Shown: in pieces, positions 18,016 through 26,972 of the stretch | Layout of the letters: every line of letters starts with the position of its first letter | Position numbering within the stretch: the first letter of the stretch is position 1 | Source: an uncultured Paracoccus sp. | Lineage (GTDB): Bacteria; Pseudomonadota; Alphaproteobacteria; Rhodobacterales; Rhodobacteraceae | DNA: 42,111 bases | NCBI GenBank assembly: GCA_934533075.1 | Contig: CAKTBJ010000027.1 | Span: 1-42,111, forward strand | Reading direction: 5' to 3' | Translations under genes and position numbers: made by a program | Notes under the pieces: generated by a model | What the model saw: only the letters and a program-made list of their open reading frames with translations | Told to the model about the DNA's origin: nothing | The model's database searches: none

Positions 18016-19203
18016 ATGAAACGTCCGGCCATCTCGCCCGCCGTCCTGTCGCTGTCGCTGGGGGCCTTCGCCATCGGCACGGCCGAATTCGTGGCGATGG
18101 GGCTGCTGCCCTGGTATTCCGAGGATCTGGGCCTCGACGCCGAATCCGCCAGCTATGTGGTCAGCGCCTACGCCATCGGCGTGGTGATCGGGGCGCCGCT
18201 GACCACGCTGCTGGGCGCGAAGCTGCCGCGCCGGCGCTATCTGGCGGCGCTGATCGGCTTCTATGGCCTCGCCAACCTGCTTTCCGCCCTGCTGCCGGGC
18301 TATCACGCATTGGTCGCCAGCCGCTTTCTGGCCGGGCTGCCGCATGGCGGCTTCCTCGGCGTGGCCTCGCTGTTCGCCGCCGCCGCCCTGCCGCACGAGC
18401 AGCGCGCGCGGGGCGCCGTGCAGGTGATGATGGGGCTGACGGTGGCCAATATCATCGGCGTGCCCGTCGCCGGCTGGCTGGGCAAGGAACTGGACTGGCG
18501 GCTGGGTTTTGCGCTGCCGGGCGTGCTGGCGCTGGTCTCGGCCGGCCTGGTGCTGAAACTGGCGCCGAGGGCCGGGGCCGACCGCTCGGCCAAACCGCTG
18601 CGAGAGCTGAAGGCGCTGGCCAATTCCGCCGTGCTGCTGACGCTGGCGGTGGGCGCCATCGGCTTCGGCGGTATGTTCGCCGTCTATGCCTTCCTGACCG
18701 AGGCGCTGCTGAAGACCACCCAGGCCCCCGGCTGGGTGGTGCCGGCGATGCTGGCCCTGTTCGGCATCGGCGCCACGCTGGCGACGATGAACGTGGGGGC
18801 GATGACCGTGCGCTATGGTCCCTTCCGCGCGGCGGCGGCGGTGCTGGCGATCATGGCGGCGGTGCAGGTGTTTTCCATCGTCGCCGTCGGAAGCTGGCCG
18901 CTGATGCTGGCCACGGCCTTCCTTCTGGGCTTCGGCGGCGGCATGGGCATTCCCTTGCAGGTGCGGCTGATGGACGTGGCCGGCGAGGCGCAGAGCATGG
19001 CCGCCGCCATGAACCATGCCGCCTTCAACGCCGCCAATGCGCTGGGTCCGTTCCTGGCCGGCATCGCCATCAACCGGGGCTTCGGCTATCGCGCGCCGGG
19101 CTGGATCGGGCTGGGCCTGACGGCGGGCGGCGCCCTGATGCTGGCGCTGGCCTGGGCGCAGGCGCGGCGCCGCGACGGCTCGGCTAGGCTGCTGCGGCAC
19201 TGA
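18016..19203 (+). CDS. MFS transporter, AraJ/drug:H+ antiporter-like
   Basis: This inner-membrane exporter has 395 residues and about 12 hydrophobic segments. The N-terminal pattern SLSLGAFAIGTAEFVAMGLLPW, the first-loop segment YVVSAYAIGVVIGAPLTTLLGAKLPRR and FLAGLPHGGFLGVASLFAA are characteristic of the AraJ/YdhP group of DHA1 transporters. Relatives export arabinose-type sugars, drugs or amino-acid derivatives; the substrate here cannot be told. I start at the ATG at 18016 (MKRPAISPAVLS) because the region upstream in this frame is repeat-derived. A LysE-type exporter follows 58 bp downstream on the same strand. Confidence 0.88.
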   Translation: MKRPAISPAVLSLSLGAFAIGTAEFVAMGLLPWYSEDLGLDAESASYVVSAYAIGVVIGAPLTTLLGAKLPRRRYLAALIGFYGLANLLSALLPGYHALVASRFLAGLPHGGFLGVASLFAAAALPHEQRARGAVQVMMGLTVANIIGVPVAGWLGKELDWRLGFALPGVLALVSAGLVLKLAPRAGADRSAKPLRELKALANSAVLLTLAVGAIGFGGMFAVYAFLTEALLKTTQAPGWVVPAMLALFGIGATLATMNVGAMTVRYGPFRAAAAVLAIMAAVQVFSIVAVGSWPLMLATAFLLGFGGGMGIPLQVRLMDVAGEAQSMAAAMNHAAFNAANALGPFLAGIAINRGFGYRAPGWIGLGLTAGGALMLALAWAQARRRDGSARLLRH

Positions 19204-19261
19204 GCGGCGCCTTGCCATCCGCCGGCGCCTGTGCCCCGATGCCGGAAAACGGAGGCCCCGC

Positions 19262-19873
19262 ATGCCGCTGGAGAACTGGATCGCCTATGTCCTCGCCTAT
19301 GCGGTGATCTCGGTCATTCCCGGTCCCAGCGTGTTCATGGTGATCGGGCAAGCCCTGTCGCGCGGCACCCGTGCCGCGATGGCCTGCATCCTTGGCGACC
19401 TGGCCGGGGGCGTGGTGGTGATGACGGTCTCATGGCTGGGCCTCGGGCTGGTCCTGGCCTCGTCCAGCCTTGCCTTCACGGTGATGAAATGGGCGGGCGT
19501 CGGTTACATGGCCTGTCTGGGGCTGGCGCAGATCCGGGCCGCGCGCCGCCTGATCGAGACCGCGCCCGCCGCCCCGGCCTCGTCGCGCGGCAGCCTCGTC
19601 GCGGGTTTCCTGACCGGCGTTCTCAACCCCAAGGCCATCATGTTCTACATGGCCTTCCTGGCGCAGTTCATCGACCCGGCGGCGCCGGCCCTGCCGCAAT
19701 TCCTGATCCTGATGGCGACATCGACCCTTGTGGTCGGCCTGGTGCTGGGGACCTACGCCCTGCTGGCGGCAAAGGCGGCCGCCCGCCTGCAAGGCCTGCG
19801 GGCGCGCCGGCGGATGGGCTATGCGGGCGGCTCGTGCCTGCTGGGCGGCAGCGTGCTGATGGCCACGCGCTAG
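19262..19873 (+). CDS. LysE/RhtB family amino-acid exporter
   Basis: This inner-membrane protein of 203 residues has six hydrophobic segments and the family signatures near the N-terminus: AYAVISVIPGPSVFMVIGQALSRG, followed by GDLAGGVVVMTVSWLGLG. The middle segment GFLTGVLNPKAIMFYMAFLAQFI is diagnostic of the LysE/RhtB superfamily. Members export homoserine, threonine, lysine or other metabolites by proton antiport. ACGGAGG lies eight bases before the ATG. It follows the MFS exporter after 58 bp and is convergent with yjbF. Confidence 0.9.
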   Translation: MPLENWIAYVLAYAVISVIPGPSVFMVIGQALSRGTRAAMACILGDLAGGVVVMTVSWLGLGLVLASSSLAFTVMKWAGVGYMACLGLAQIRAARRLIETAPAAPASSRGSLVAGFLTGVLNPKAIMFYMAFLAQFIDPAAPALPQFLILMATSTLVVGLVLGTYALLAAKAAARLQGLRARRRMGYAGGSCLLGGSVLMATR

Positions 19874-20036
19874 ACCCCGCGGGGTGCGCGGCCGGCCTCT
19901 CGCCGCGCGGGGTGGCCGCGCCGAACCCCCCGCGACGCAAGCGACGGCCGGGCCGTCCCGACCCCTTGCCGGGGCGATCGCAGCAGCCCGTGCCCGGCAT
20001 CGGCGCAAGCGGTGCCGGTTGCCGGAGGCCCGGACA

Positions 20037-20744
20037 TCAGGGCCGGATCACCTGCACGGTGACATGGCCCAGATCCGGCCCGATCCATTGATGCGAGACC
20101 GGAATCTGCCCGTCCGCCGTGACCAGATAGCTGTTCTGGATGCTGACGCCCTGCCCGGTGCAGGTCTCGTGCACCTGCCGCGCCTGCCAGCCGCGCCCGG
20201 CGAAGCTGAAGCCCTGCGCCTCGCCCGGCGCGGTGGTGCAGGTCAGGGGCAGGGGGCGCTCCACCCCGTCGCCGCTGATATAGCGCATCATCCGCTGGCC
20301 GCTGCCGGCCTGCCGGGCGCGGATCAGCCCGGCCAGCGCCCCCGGCTCGGCCACGGAAAGGTCGTGGCCCAGGCCCCGCGTGCCGACCAGCAGCCCGTCG
20401 CGCAGGATCAGCGCCTGCCGGTTCGGGGTCATGTAGGTGCGCATGGCGCCGTTCTGCCCCACCTGCGCCAGCACCTGCGGCACCGGCGGGTTTTCCAGCT
20501 GCGCGAGGATCAGCGGCGAGGGATTGGCGGCCAGCGCGCGCGCGGCCATCGCCTCGGGCGTGTCGGGGGCGGCCGGCTCGGCCTGCTCTCCGCCGGCGCC
20601 GATACCGCCGATCGCCTGCCCCAGCGCCTGCCGGGCGATGGACAGGTTCGACGGCCCTTCGTCCTGCTGGCTGCCGCAGCCGGCCAGCGCCGCCACCATC
20701 GCGGCCAGCGCCGCGCCCCGGACCATCTGCTTGCCGCCGCTCAT
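20037..20744 (-). CDS. yjbF: YjbF (GfcB)-family lipoprotein
   Basis: This is an outer-membrane lipoprotein of the YjbF/GfcB type, linked in enterics to exopolysaccharide export. The 235-residue product has a signal peptide ending in ALAGC (lipobox), a Gln/Ala-rich linker, then the domain recognisable by NPSPLILAQLENPPVPQVLAQVGQNG, RTYMTPNRQALILRDGLLVGTRGLGHDL and YLVTADGQIPVSHQWIGPDLGHVTVQVI. The start codon overlaps the yjbH stop as ATGA, so the two are translationally coupled. The partners YjbE and YjbG are not adjacent. Confidence 0.85.
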   Translation of the reverse strand: MSGGKQMVRGAALAAMVAALAGCGSQQDEGPSNLSIARQALGQAIGGIGAGGEQAEPAAPDTPEAMAARALAANPSPLILAQLENPPVPQVLAQVGQNGAMRTYMTPNRQALILRDGLLVGTRGLGHDLSVAEPGALAGLIRARQAGSGQRMMRYISGDGVERPLPLTCTTAPGEAQGFSFAGRGWQARQVHETCTGQGVSIQNSYLVTADGQIPVSHQWIGPDLGHVTVQVIRP

Positions 20745-22945
20745 CGCCAGAACCTCCCCCAGCCTTCATAGAGATCGGCGGTCTGGGCCGGCCGAACCGT
20801 GTCGTAGAGCCGCCCCTTGACCGACAGCCGCGCGCCCCCGTCCCGCGCCAGCGAGCGCAGGTTCGTGCTGACCGTGCGCTGGGTCGGCGTGCCGATGGCC
20901 CAGGACAGCGGCAGCGACAGGGTGATGCCCTTGTCGAAGCTGCCCTCGCCGAACTGGTTTTCCGGCATGTCGGTCTTGGTCGCATAGGCGCCGACCACCC
21001 AGCCATTGGCGAAGCGGCGCTCGACCTCGACGGTGGCGCCCCAGTCCTGCGCCAGATAGCGGCCGACATGCAGCTTGCCGGTATAGCCGCCACCGAAATC
21101 GTAATAGGCCGAGACATGGCCGGTCGTGGTCTCGTAGTCGCGGAAGCTGAACGGCTTCTCGAAATCGCGCTTGCGGACGCGGGCGACCTCGGCCCCCAGC
21201 GCCAGCCGCGAATCGGAGGGATACCACAGCACTTCGGCCGAGACGCCGCCGAAGGCGGTCTCCAGCATCCCGGCGGTGACGCGGGTATAGATGTGCTCGG
21301 CCGGATGGGCATACCAGTTGACCGTCAGCTCCGGGATGCGCGGGCTGCCGTGGCCGGTATACATCCGCCCGTCGGTGCGCACGCGCGGCACATCGAGATT
21401 CTCGGCCTGCAACTGCGCATCGGTCATGGCGTTGTATTCGTCCACCGTATAGGCCGGCAGGCTGGTATCGCGGCGCGAGGGCGGGCGCTGGTCGTTGTTG
21501 CCGAAGGCGCGCTGGCGGATGGTGCCGGCAAGGACCAGCCCCGGCAGCACCTCATAGCGCGCGCTGGCCTCCAGCCCGGCCTCGTAGCGCAGCGGCTGCT
21601 CCGGGTCGAAGTTGGAGGTCGAGACATAGGGGCCAAGCCGCCAGGTCAGGCGCGGGAACAGGCCGGGCGTCGCCACCAGCCCCGGCGCGGCGGGATCGGC
21701 ATTGTCGATCAGCGCCAGCGCGCCGATATGGGCGCTCGCGGTATTCTCCCGCGCCTCGATGTCGCTGCGCTTCAGCGTCACCGAGGAGACCGGCATCCCG
21801 TCCTCCGACAGCGTGATCACGAAGGTCTCGACCGAGGGCGGCAGCGCCCGCGTCATCAGCCGCGCGGTGCGGCCCACGGCCTCGGCGCGCTGGGTGTAAC
21901 GGTTGTTGCGGATGCGGACCTCGGCGCGGGTGGGCGACAGCGCCATCGCCTCCAGCATCTGGCCCTCGCCGGCCAAGGCCCCGGCCAGGGCCTGCTGGAT
22001 CGCGGCCCAGGCGCCGGACCAGCCTTCCGGGTCGGCGGCGGGGGCCGGGCGCGGGCGCACCGGGGCGCCGGCCGGCTCCAGCCCCGAGGGGAAGGGCGCC
22101 TTGCGCGGGTCCAGCGCGATGGCCAGCTGCGCGCCCACCACCTTGCCGCCCAGCACATGCACGCCGAAGGAATAGCCGGCCTCGCTGACATATTGCGCGC
22201 CGAAATTCAGGCGGGTGGAAAAGTCGTCCCAGTCCTTGCCGACCTTGCGGCCTTCCTCGATGTCGCGGGCATAGTCGTCGCCGCTGTATTCCGCGACCAG
22301 CCGCCAGCGGTCGGTGGCCTGCCAGCTTATCGAGGCGAAGGGCGCCACCGGCCCCTTGAACCACTGATCCGAGGTCAGCTTGCCGCCCTCGCCGAAATCC
22401 AGCTTCGGGCGTTCGCCGAAGGGCGTGCCGATGGAGCCGGAGGAGGCCAGCCGCCCCCAGCCGAGACCGATGCTGGCCCGCAGGCGCGGGGTGATGGTCT
22501 TGGTGGCGACGACATATTCGGCGCCGTAGACGCCGGTGCCGATGAAGTCCTGAAGGCCGATGGCGATGGCCGGGCGCCAGCCGTCCTCGCCGATCACCTG
22601 CCAGCGGATGTCGAAGCTGCGATCCCACAGATAGCCGCGCCTGTAGTCGTAGCCCTCGGCGCGGCCATAGCGCAGCGCGGCCACCCCACGCGGGGCGAAC
22701 TGGAAGCTGAGGCCCTGCTTGCGGGCCAGTTCGGAGCGGCTGATATGCGCGGCCAGCGTGCCGTCGGGCATGACCTCGGCGGAGGGCGTATCGACGCCGC
22801 CGGGCAGGCCGTAGAGGTTCAGGCCGTTGGAGGTGAGGATCTCGGCCCCGGCGCCCAGCGGCACCAGCAGGAAGGGCGTCGCCAGCAGCGTGCGGGCCAG
22901 CGGTTTCGGGTTCGGGTGGCGGCGGCCGGTTCGGTCTTGGGTCAT
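20741..22945 (-). CDS. yjbH: YjbH (GfcD)-family outer-membrane beta-barrel protein
   Basis: This large outer-membrane protein is thought to work with YjbF in polysaccharide secretion. The 734-residue product has a cleavable signal peptide (KPLARTLLATPFLLVPLGAGAEIL) and starts its mature part with SNGLNLYGLPGGVDTPSAEVMPDG, the usual YjbH entry strand. Alternating hydrophobic strands with aromatic residues follow, and it ends LYEGWGRFWR with a terminal aromatic-Arg. I chose the ATG at 22945; the open frame extends upstream into low-complexity sequence. YjbH is predicted to have two barrel domains, consistent with this size. It is the first gene of a two-gene operon with yjbF. Confidence 0.85.
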   Translation of the reverse strand: MTQDRTGRRHPNPKPLARTLLATPFLLVPLGAGAEILTSNGLNLYGLPGGVDTPSAEVMPDGTLAAHISRSELARKQGLSFQFAPRGVAALRYGRAEGYDYRRGYLWDRSFDIRWQVIGEDGWRPAIAIGLQDFIGTGVYGAEYVVATKTITPRLRASIGLGWGRLASSGSIGTPFGERPKLDFGEGGKLTSDQWFKGPVAPFASISWQATDRWRLVAEYSGDDYARDIEEGRKVGKDWDDFSTRLNFGAQYVSEAGYSFGVHVLGGKVVGAQLAIALDPRKAPFPSGLEPAGAPVRPRPAPAADPEGWSGAWAAIQQALAGALAGEGQMLEAMALSPTRAEVRIRNNRYTQRAEAVGRTARLMTRALPPSVETFVITLSEDGMPVSSVTLKRSDIEARENTASAHIGALALIDNADPAAPGLVATPGLFPRLTWRLGPYVSTSNFDPEQPLRYEAGLEASARYEVLPGLVLAGTIRQRAFGNNDQRPPSRRDTSLPAYTVDEYNAMTDAQLQAENLDVPRVRTDGRMYTGHGSPRIPELTVNWYAHPAEHIYTRVTAGMLETAFGGVSAEVLWYPSDSRLALGAEVARVRKRDFEKPFSFRDYETTTGHVSAYYDFGGGYTGKLHVGRYLAQDWGATVEVERRFANGWVVGAYATKTDMPENQFGEGSFDKGITLSLPLSWAIGTPTQRTVSTNLRSLARDGGARLSVKGRLYDTVRPAQTADLYEGWGRFWR

Positions 22946-23540
22946 GCTGTCCTCTCGCACTCGCTTCGGATGCGGCTGGCAACCGTGAGGCAGGTTTGAC
23001 GGAAGTCCTAGCGTGGCACCGCGATGATGGCCAGCGGTCGCGGGCGGATTGGCGCGGGAAAGCAGCTGCGGCGCGGTTTGCCGCCGATGGCATGTGGTGG
23101 CGGCTGGTCCGGGCGTCGCCGGAGGGCGCGGTGCGCGGCGGCCATCGAGGCCACCCCGCCCCGCTGCGCGCCACCGCGCAGGGCGCGCCATGCCGGGGGC
23201 GGTGCGGGCGCGGCGGTTGCGCCGGATGCCGGGCGCAGGTGGCGGGCCGGCGGCGGCCGGGAGAGAGGCCCGACGGTGAGGGCGCGCCGGCTCCGGTGCG
23301 GGCCGCCTGCGGGGCAGGCGGCGCGGGCTGATCCTCTTGGCCGTTGTTGCGCCGGCCGGGTTGTGGCGGTCTGGCCGTTCCCTGTGCCGCCTTCGGCCCG
23401 GATCGGCAGGGGCGGCGGCGATCCTGGTCTCCTGCCCTGAAGGCCGAGAAGGCCCGGATCGGCGGCGGGCCGGATTGGCCGGCCCCGCCCTCGCGCGCGG
23501 CCCTCTTCCCGCCGCCACGGCGGCGGCCGGGGGGCCGATT
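22946..23540. other. Gene-free region upstream of yjbH
   Basis: No convincing frame. It should hold the yjbH promoter, but I see no clear -35/-10 pair. It contains one arm of an inverted repeat (23142-23183) whose partner lies at 24301-24344, and two copies of GGCCCGGATCGGC at about 23395 and 23451. Confidence 0.6.
23142..23183 (-). repeat. Inverted repeat arm, left of the small lipoprotein gene
   Basis: On the minus strand it reads CCCTGCGCGG, three variable bases, CGCGCAGCGGGGCGGG, two variable bases, GGCCTCGATGG. The plus-strand partner is at 24301-24344. Confidence 0.65.
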
Positions 23541-24119
23541 TCAGCCCTGCGCCGCCGGGGTGGCGGGTGCCGCTGCGGCGGCCGGGGCCGGAGCGGGTGC
23601 CGGGGTGGCGCGGGCCGGGGCGCTGGCGGCGGGGGCGGCGCAGCCCTCGACGGTCCTGCCGCCCGACTTCACCCGCGCCGACAGCGACCAGCCGCGCCCC
23701 ATGCCCGCGACCTCGCATTTCGCGCCCAGCACGGTCAGCGCGAAGGGCGCGCCGCCAAGCTGGCCGACATATTCGACCCCGCGCGCATAGACCAGCCGGC
23801 GCACCGAAACCGTCGCATCCCGCGCGCCCTGGCGCATGAAACGGGCCTGATCGCCGGCGACCTCGACCCGCCAGGCGCCGCCCGGCCCCTCGGCCGCGAA
23901 GGCGGTCTCGTTCAGCGTCCGCGCGTCCGCCGTGGCCACCGCCACCGGGACCGAGTCGGGCAACTCGACCGGATCGACCAGCGGCGAGACCGCCGGCGGG
24001 CCGGTCACGGCCGGGACCTCGGCCACCGGGTCCCTGTCCCAGGGCAGGCGGGCGCCCTCGTCGCAGGCGGCCAGGGCCAGCGGCAGAAACGCGAGGGGAA
24101 GCAGGCGGCGAACACTCAT
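23541..24119 (-). CDS. Small lipoprotein, COG3650/lysozyme-inhibitor-like fold suspected
   Basis: This predicted lipoprotein has 192 residues. The signal peptide MSVRRLLPLAFLPLALAAC ends in a lipobox. The middle (about 75-160) resembles small periplasmic domains of the COG3650 kind, with EYVGQLGGAPFALTVLGAKC and a closing GGRTVEGC. The two cysteines at the ends of that segment could pair. The last 30 residues are an Ala/Pro run that is probably disordered. The gene is monocistronic, in the same direction as yjbH but 595 bp away. I do not know its function, and the fold assignment is tentative. Confidence 0.7.
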   Translation of the reverse strand: MSVRRLLPLAFLPLALAACDEGARLPWDRDPVAEVPAVTGPPAVSPLVDPVELPDSVPVAVATADARTLNETAFAAEGPGGAWRVEVAGDQARFMRQGARDATVSVRRLVYARGVEYVGQLGGAPFALTVLGAKCEVAGMGRGWSLSARVKSGGRTVEGCAAPAASAPARATPAPAPAPAAAAAPATPAAQG

Positions 24120-24449
24120 GGGGGCCTCGTTGCGGCTGTGATTGCAGAAGGGTTAGCCGATCCGGCGATAAAGCGAAAGCATTGCGCGAGCGGGTGGCAG
24201 AGGCATGCCGGCGGCACCGGGCGGCCGGCGGCATGGTCCCGCACGGCCTCCCGCCCGCGGCTGCGGCCCGCCGCCGGCGCGCCCCACGGTCCCGGGTCGC
24301 GGCCCTGCGCGGGAACGCGCAGCGGGGCGGGCCGGCCTCGATGGTCGGGCCGTCCCGAACCTTTCCCGTCATGCCCTGCATCCCGTTCCCCGCCGATTCG
24401 CTTTCCGCCAGTCTGGCGAGCGGAGGGTCAAGCAGCGGCTGACGCGACC
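24120..24449. other. Gene-free gap between matB and the small lipoprotein gene
   Basis: It holds the upstream region of the lipoprotein gene (no clear promoter) and the right arm of the inverted repeat (24301-24344). I see nothing else and no T-run terminator for matB. Confidence 0.6.
24301..24344 (+). repeat. Inverted repeat arm, right of the small lipoprotein gene
   Basis: Contains CCCTGCGCGG, GAA, CGCGCAGCGGGGCGGG, CC, GGCCTCGATGG, matching the minus strand of 23142-23183. The two arms flank the lipoprotein gene. Confidence 0.65.
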
Positions 24450-25967
24450 CTAGCCGCGCGAAAAAATATCCGCATAGCGGTTGCGCAGCACGGCCTTCTG
24501 CACCTTGCCCATCGTGTTGCGGGGCAGCTCATCCGCCAGGAACGCCGCCTTGGGCTGCTTGAACCGCGCCAGCCTGTCCTTCAGCGCGGCGATGATCGCC
24601 TCCGGGTGCAGATGCGCGCCCTTTTCCGGCACGACCACCGCGATCACCCCCTCGCCGAAATCGGGATGCGGCACGCCGATCACCGCGCTTTCCAGCACGC
24701 CCGGCATCTCGTCGATCAGCAGCTCGACCTCCTTGGGATAGATGTTGAACCCGCCCGAGATGATCAGGTCCTTGCCGCGCCCGACGATGGTCAGATAGCC
24801 GTCCTCGCCCAGCGTGCCGAGGTCGCCGGTGGTGAACCAGCCGTCTTCGGCCAGTTCCTCGGCCGTCTTGCCGGGCATGCGCCAATAGCCCTTGAACACG
24901 TTCGGCCCGCGCACCTCGATCATGCCGACCTCGTTCGGCGGCAGCACCTTGCCCGCATCGGTGATCCGAACCTCGACCCCCGGCAGGGGCAGGCCGACGG
25001 TGCCGGCCCGCCGCTCGCCCTCGTAGGGGTTCGAGGTGTTCATGTTCGTCTCCGTCATCCCGTAGCGTTCCAGGATGCGGTGGCCGGTGCGGGCCTCGAA
25101 CTGGCGATGCGTCTCGGCCAGCAGGGGCGCCGAGCCGGAGACGAACAGCCGCACGCCCCGCACCAGCCCGGCATCGAAATCCGCCCGGTCCAGCAGCCGG
25201 GTGTAGAAGGTCGGCACCCCCATCATCGCCGTGGCATGGGGCAGCCAGCGGATCATCTCGGCCGCGTCGAATTTCGGCAGCCAGATCATGCGCCCGCCGG
25301 TCAGCATGGCGACGTTGGAGGCCACGAACAGCCCATGCGTGTGAAAGATCGGCAGCGCATGCAGCAGGGTGTCGGCCTCGGTAAAGCGCCAGACCTCGGC
25401 CAGCACCTGCGCATTCGACAGCAGGTTGCGGTGGGTCAGCATGGCGCCCTTGGACCGCCCCGTGGTGCCCGAAGTGTAAAGGATGGCGGCCAGATCATCG
25501 GCGCCGCGTTCCACCGGGGTTTGCTGGTCGGGCTGGGCGGCGGCGGCCTCCGTCAGGCTGCCCGAACCGTCGCCGGCCAGCGTCAGCAGGCGCGGCGGGG
25601 TCCTGGCCTCGGACAGGAAGACGCCCGCCTCCCCCTCGCGCGCGGGGTCCACGATGACCACGGAAGGCTCGGCATCGCCGATGAAATAGGCGATCTCATG
25701 GGCGGTATAGGCGGTGTTCAGCGGCAGGAACACGCCGCCGGCCCGCACCGTCGCCAGATAGAGGGCCAGCGCCTCGGGCGATTTCTCGACCTGCGCGGCC
25801 AGGCGGTCGCCGGGCTGCAAGCCCTCGGCGGCCAGCAGGTTCGCCAGCCGCGCCGACAGGCGGTCAATGTCGCCATAGCCCAGCCCGCTGCCGTCGGCCA
25901 GCGTCAGGAAGGGGCGCGCGGACCCTGCCTTGCCGCCCATCAGCGCGTCGAAAAGAATGTTGCCCAT
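24450..25967 (-). CDS. matB: Malonyl-CoA synthetase-like AMP-forming acyl-CoA ligase
   Basis: This ANL-superfamily ligase activates a short dicarboxylate, probably malonate or methylmalonate, to its CoA thioester. The 505-residue product has the AMP-binding P-loop ILYTSGTTGRSKGAML, the region LLHALPIFHTHGLFVASNVAML typical of MatB, RYGMTETNMNTSNPYEGERR, the hinge GRGKDLIISGGFNIYPKEVE, and the C-terminal catalytic lysine in LPRNTMGKVQKAVLR. The Arg in GERRAG fits the dicarboxylate-binding arginine known from MatB. The ATG at 25967 has GGGGAGGAC just upstream. It lies 23 bp downstream of ubiA. Malonate decarboxylase (matA) is not adjacent, so the physiological substrate stays open. Confidence 0.85.
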   Translation of the reverse strand: MGNILFDALMGGKAGSARPFLTLADGSGLGYGDIDRLSARLANLLAAEGLQPGDRLAAQVEKSPEALALYLATVRAGGVFLPLNTAYTAHEIAYFIGDAEPSVVIVDPAREGEAGVFLSEARTPPRLLTLAGDGSGSLTEAAAAQPDQQTPVERGADDLAAILYTSGTTGRSKGAMLTHRNLLSNAQVLAEVWRFTEADTLLHALPIFHTHGLFVASNVAMLTGGRMIWLPKFDAAEMIRWLPHATAMMGVPTFYTRLLDRADFDAGLVRGVRLFVSGSAPLLAETHRQFEARTGHRILERYGMTETNMNTSNPYEGERRAGTVGLPLPGVEVRITDAGKVLPPNEVGMIEVRGPNVFKGYWRMPGKTAEELAEDGWFTTGDLGTLGEDGYLTIVGRGKDLIISGGFNIYPKEVELLIDEMPGVLESAVIGVPHPDFGEGVIAVVVPEKGAHLHPEAIIAALKDRLARFKQPKAAFLADELPRNTMGKVQKAVLRNRYADIFSRG

Positions 25968-25990
25968 GCCGTCCTCCCCGTTGATTCCGT

Positions 25991-26926
25991 TCAGATCAGC
26001 CCCGCCAGCGCCCAGGCGCCGGCAAGGATCAGCCCCGCGTCGCGATTGGCGCGGAACAGGTGCAGGCAGCCGGCGCCGTCCCGCGGGTCCAGCCGCAGCA
26101 CCTGCCAGCCCAGATGCAGCGCGAACCCCGCCAGCCCGGCGCCCGCGATCCATGCCGCGGCCCCGCGCGGCCCGGCCAGTCCCAGCGCCAGCCCCAACAG
26201 TATCACGGCCAAACCGGCAAAGCCCGCAAGGATTCGCGGCGAGGCATCCCCGAACAGCCGCGCGGTCGAGCGCACGCCGATCAGCGCGTCGTCCTCGGCA
26301 TCCTGGTGGGCATAGATGGTATCGTAATGCACCGTCCAGGCGATGCCGCCCAGCCAGGCCACCACCGGCGCCAGCCCGAGGCCGCCCATATGCGCCGCCC
26401 AGGCCAGCATCACCCCCCAGTTGAAGGCGATGCCCAGGAACACCTGCGGCCACCATGTGAACCGCTTGGCGAAGGGATAGACCGCGACGGGGATCAGCGA
26501 GGCCACCCCCATCCAGATCGCCGCATCGCCCAGCGTCAGCAGCACCGCCAGCCCGACCAGCAGTTGCGCGCCCAGCCACAGCCAGGCGCCGCGCACTGTC
26601 ACCTGACCCGAGGGCAGGGGGCGGTTGCGGGTGCGCTCGACCCGGCCGTCGATGTCGCGGTCGGTGATGTCGTTCCAGGTGCAGCCGGCGCCCCGCATGA
26701 CGCCGGCGCCGATCAGGCAGGCCAGGGCGATCCACAGGTCGCGCCATGCCGGCCCCGAGGCGATCATCGCCAGCCCGATCCCCCACCAGCAGGGCAGCAG
26801 CAGAAGCCAGGTGCCGATAGGGCGGTCGGCGCGGCTCAGCCGCAGCCAGGGCCGCCAGAACGGCGGGGCGATCCGGTCCACCCAGTTGCCGCGCGGCGTG
26901 TCGGCGGGGATGGCGGGTTGCGCCAT
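25991..26926 (-). CDS. ubiA: 4-hydroxybenzoate polyprenyltransferase
   Basis: UbiA joins the polyprenyl tail to 4-hydroxybenzoate in ubiquinone synthesis, in the inner membrane. The product (311 residues from the start chosen) has about eight membrane segments and both Asp-rich prenyl-diphosphate motifs: GCTWNDITDRDIDGRVERT and TIYAHQDAEDDALIGVRST. The first segment RLSRADRPIGTWLLLLPCWWG is typical of the bacterial family. I prefer the ATG at 26926 (MAQPAIPAD) because AGAGGG lies just upstream; ATGs at 26959 and 26974 are possible, and the last would overlap the rsmE start. Divergent from rsmE and followed by matB after 23 bp. Confidence 0.92.
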   Translation of the reverse strand: MAQPAIPADTPRGNWVDRIAPPFWRPWLRLSRADRPIGTWLLLLPCWWGIGLAMIASGPAWRDLWIALACLIGAGVMRGAGCTWNDITDRDIDGRVERTRNRPLPSGQVTVRGAWLWLGAQLLVGLAVLLTLGDAAIWMGVASLIPVAVYPFAKRFTWWPQVFLGIAFNWGVMLAWAAHMGGLGLAPVVAWLGGIAWTVHYDTIYAHQDAEDDALIGVRSTARLFGDASPRILAGFAGLAVILLGLALGLAGPRGAAAWIAGAGLAGFALHLGWQVLRLDPRDGAGCLHLFRANRDAGLILAGAWALAGLI

Positions 26927-26972
26927 TCTGCCCTCTGGCCCCGGCGGCGGATTGTGCATAACGTGCCTTTCC

